64,000 nt of DNA from Undaria pinnatifida. Lineage: Eukaryota > Sar > Phaeophyceae > Laminariales > Alariaceae. Location of the stretch: assembly GCA_012845835.1 (NCBI GenBank), contig JABAKD010000006.1:6936318-7000317 (forward strand), written 5' to 3'. Under the pieces are notes generated by a model, which worked only from the letters and a program-made list of their open reading frames with translations, searched no databases and had not been told where the DNA came from. Of this stretch, positions 62,201 through 64,000 are shown piece after piece (position 1 is the first letter of the stretch; each line of letters opens with the position of its first letter). The translations under genes and the position numbers were made by a program.

Positions 62201-63558
62201 TTGGCAGCTCTGTGCTTCGCAATTTCTCCGCGAGCAACGGCTCGACGAACCCTCGTCCCAGCGAGTTGGTGGCTTTGGGCTTAGCCGAAAGCCGCCAAAG
62301 CTACTTTCATGGAGTTGCACTCAGCCGAGAGCCGCCAAGGCTACAGCAGGCGCATCCGTTGTTGGCAGCATGGGATCGATACCGCGCGCTGCTGCCGTCG
62401 TGTGATACACTCTGCTGGCGAGCGGAACTAGGAATGCGCCACGCTGACTTGCTGCGAGAAGCAACAAACAGCAGTGATAGCCAAGCCAGCGTCAGCGCTT
62501 GGATGATACTGCTGTGTGGTACCTGGTATGGGTGTATGGCCGTGTGGCCGTGTGGGTGTGTGTTTGGTGGTGGGATGAGCGATGCGATCGGTTCAAAAAA
62601 CACGCGTAAAACTTTGTCGACTGAGTTTTTCGACTGAGGATCCAGTCGAAAAAGTCGAGTTTTTCGACTGGATCCGCCAGTCGGAATTCTCAGTCAAAAA
62701 AAAGTTGAGTCGAAAAAGCCCTTTGTCGACTGTGTAAGAAAGCCCGATTTTGGGCTCCAGTCGAAAAAGGCCGTTTTCGACTGCCAAATCCGACTGTATA
62801 AGAAATGGGCTTATTATTGTCGTTTCTTTTTTTCATTTTCCTCCCCCTTTTGTTGCCAATAGTCTGGTGTGCTGTCTTGTATCTTGTTTTGCCGCGTGTT
62901 CATGTGGCGGTTCACGGCATGGCCAAATCACCTTGCTGTATTTGCGTACTGCATTTGCTATAATGTGTGTTTGTCTCGTAGTCTCTGACGACAGAGCTAG
63001 TCTCGATTAATAGGAGGCGTCGGCATTGACACTGGTTGTGCTGGATGTAGATGGGTGGAAATATCAGTATAATGTCAAGAACACACACATCCTCTACCTC
63101 CTCTACCTCAGCAGCCAGGACCGGGCCTCCTTTGTATGGCACCCTGTGACCTGTGATGCAACCATGTGATCCGGTGACACGTATTCCTATCAAAAGTTAA
63201 AGTTCAACCAAAAAGTGAAATACCACTAAGGACTTAAATATAATGACTGTTTTAAATGCATATGAATGTACATATGAATATTACACCAGTCCTTAATTTT
63301 CCGTCCACTTTGTATACATCAGTTGCTCTAAAACATGTGCACTGCTGTGCAAAAACGGGCACATGCCTCGTATATGATACCGTACGAGACACACATGCTA
63401 CGCACGTACGCCGCACGCAAGCACACCCATAATGCAGTAGTAGGTCTCACCATCTCCGCGCGGCGAGCAGAGCTGACGACCTTATTGTTTGTCTCGTCCA
63501 CTATCGCGACCATCTCGTCAGCATCCAAGCCCTTCTCCGGGTTAGCCACAGCCGCCAT
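56209..63558 (-). CDS. Nudix hydrolase, YfcD-like / isopentenyl-diphosphate isomerase-like (4 exons)
   Basis: Nudix enzymes hydrolyse nucleoside-diphosphate-linked compounds using a metal bound by the Nudix box. Exons: 63558-63451, 58984-58843, 57457-57204 and 56370-56209; donors GTGAGA, GTGAGC, GTGGGT; phases 0, 1, 0, all matching; product about 221 residues. Start ATG in a TCATGGCG context, beginning MAAVANPEKG. Exon 1 has EMVAIVDETNN and RAEM; exon 2 continues NLPHRATYVF, LWVQKRT and CPGYLEPSTG. The Nudix box begins at the exon 2/3 junction: GGVVGHGETYEENA then RRELQEEMGV, fully matching GX5EX7REUXEEXGU, so the fold is probably active. Exon 3 carries a Gly/Ser-rich insert (DAGCSGGDSGGSSAGG) and WGDAWDCSWSGEI. 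Exon 4 supplies the expected EEV...SLSELI and TPDSV end. The layout resembles the YfcD group, whose substrate is unsettled. Intron 1 is 4.5 kb. Confidence 0.92.
56406..56530 (+). repeat. G-tract-tailed dispersed repeat, copy 6
   Basis: A G-run precedes TCAGTTTGTGAATGGACATA, CCTCGCATCCCTACTATGCC and CACGTCGGGTTTCAACCAGG. On the minus strand this C tract lies about 40 nt upstream of the exon-4 acceptor of the Nudix gene and may act as its polypyrimidine tract. Confidence 0.85.
56722..56810 (-). repeat. echo of the exon-4 acceptor edge of the Nudix gene
   Basis: GACAGGGAGTAGGGTTGGAC, CTTGAACAATGAGGGTGAGC and GAGCAACCGGGCGAGGAGC, then a G-rich run, repeat 56336-56430 (GACAAGGAGTAAAGGTGGGC, CTGAACAAGGATGGCGAGCG). 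It is upstream of exon 4 in transcript sense. Confidence 0.85.
57632..58150 (-). mobile_element. MITE copy 5, split by a nested foldback element
   Basis: 57632-57695 is the right terminal part in reverse (GACGCGTGCTACGACAGAGG, TGAACGGGGCTCC). The continuation TTCTCTTAACCCAAAACCGT and AACCTAGGCCACGGGC resumes at 58046. The intervening 57715-57850 is a foldback-family copy (TCCTCCGGCGGATGGG, CACCACACTTCCACGTGTTC, CAATCCAGCTGG). Confidence 0.75.
59560..60650. repeat. degenerate GTAACA/TAACGTTA-rich repeat region
   Basis: Words such as GTAACATAATGT, GTAACGTAATGT, AACATTACGTTAGC and CTAACATTATGT recur across 1.1 kb. Two longer units are recognisable at about 59605 and 59790 (GGATCGGCAGCCCGTGGCGT / GGGTCGGCAAGCGTGTAGCC, with TTAGTTGCT). 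Lies in intron 1 of the Nudix gene. Confidence 0.6.
61088..61245. repeat. CTTGCCAAA-type inverted-repeat element, copy 1
   Basis: AACTTTCCAAAAACTTGC, TTGGCAAGAAAAAATTGGCA and CGTTTGGCAAGTTTTTGGAA. The last is the complement of the first. Confidence 0.65.
61645..61805. repeat. CTTGCCAAA-type inverted-repeat element, copy 2
   Basis: AATGGCAAATCTCACTTTCC, AAAAACTTGCCAACG, CTTTGGCAAGTTTTTTGC, TTGGCAAGGAACTTGCC. Same words as 61088-61245, arranged as alternating complements. Confidence 0.65.
62024..62810. mobile_element. Harbinger-like non-autonomous DNA transposon (787 bp)
   Basis: The left end GGCCATTTCTTACACAGTCG is the complement of the right end (ending CGACTGTATAAGAAATGGGC) over about 56 bp, including CAGTCGAAAACGGCC. 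TTA flanks both sides (62021-62023 and 62811-62813), matching the 3-bp TTA/TAA target duplications of PIF/Harbinger elements. CAGTCGAAAA/TTTTCGACTG words are repeated inside both ends. No transposase frame is visible. Confidence 0.8.
62850..63330 (+). repeat. dispersed repeat related to 20925-21372 and 22500-22640
   Basis: 62850-63060 matches 21170-21372 (AGTCTGGTGTGCTGTCTTG, TGTCTCGTAGT, GTGCTGGATGTAGATG). 63185-63330 matches 22500-22640. The order of the two blocks is the same at both places. Confidence 0.72.
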
Positions 63559-64000
63559 GATTGATGCAGGTAGCAAGGCCGGAGGCTCCACTGACTGGTA
63601 GGTAGACTCCGTCAATCCCTTCCCCTCAAAAGTGATCCGCTTCCCTCGAGCCTTTCTTGTTCGATCCCTCCAGTGATGCGAGCACACGGCAGCACGCAGA
63701 AGCAGACACGCTCAAACTCAGTCTCAGAACAGCAGTAAGAGGTAGCAAGCTTGAGGCAAAGAAATCCGCAGTCGGCACAACCTATCGTCGCGGACAAATA
63801 CACTACGTGACCGTAGTTGACGTTTTGACTGACTGGATTTAAATATCAAATATAATATATCAAGTCCCAGATATATCTTGACGCGTCCTTGACCCCTTCG
63901 CAATGACCCATCTCCCAGCAACTTCGCTCTCGGGCTATCTTGGTGCGGGGGGACTTGACCAATCACGATAATCTGATTAGAAAAAAAACGGTTTCGTGGG
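63559..64000. other. upstream region of the Nudix gene; no further gene seen
   Basis: The minus-strand leader just upstream of 63558 is open and runs on to about 63687, but I place the start at the internal ATG in good context. Nothing else is recognised to the window edge. Confidence 0.4.

Overview
The window reads as nuclear DNA of a multicellular eukaryote with large, repeat-filled introns. The reverse-transcriptase fossil at the left end, the GT-AG gene structures, the TTAGGG-type interstitial repeats and the many low-complexity tracts suggest a stramenopile, most likely a brown alga. This taxonomic placement is inference. I see no rRNA gene, no functional tRNA gene, no CRISPR array and no bacterial-style operon.

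Layout. Bases 1-6175 are a decayed retrotransposon. Its reverse-transcriptase region runs on the + strand, and a C-terminal fragment of the same family lies inverted beside it. Bases 6.2-10.1 kb hold only repeats. Bases 10160-22778 (- strand) carry a five-exon gene whose splice phases all agree. It encodes a protein of about 249 residues with a signal peptide, a Cys-containing ectodomain, a Ser/Thr/Pro-rich stalk and a C-terminal hydrophobic anchor; I do not recognise the family. Bases 29724-43456 (+ strand) carry a MATE-family efflux transporter in 12 exons. Four phase-compatible exons at 24502-28396 may be an N-terminal extension of it. Bases 43457-56208 are intergenic and made almost entirely of repeats. 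Bases 56209-63558 (- strand) carry a four-exon Nudix hydrolase with an intact Nudix box.

The rest is a dense mosaic of dispersed short elements. They include a tRNA-derived SINE (3 copies), a MITE with about 25-bp terminal inverted repeats (4 near-full copies plus broken ones), a Harbinger-like element with TTA target duplications, at least eight other short dispersed families, and many minisatellites and microsatellites.

The most unusual signal is recurrent 'exon-edge echoes'. Partial copies of an exon's acceptor end lie upstream in the preceding intron, and copies of its donor end lie downstream in the following intron. They occur at seven or more exon edges in all three genes. The three genes show no functional link to each other. 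Splice sites were placed by eye from GT/AG signals, phase and family conservation; no transcript evidence was available.
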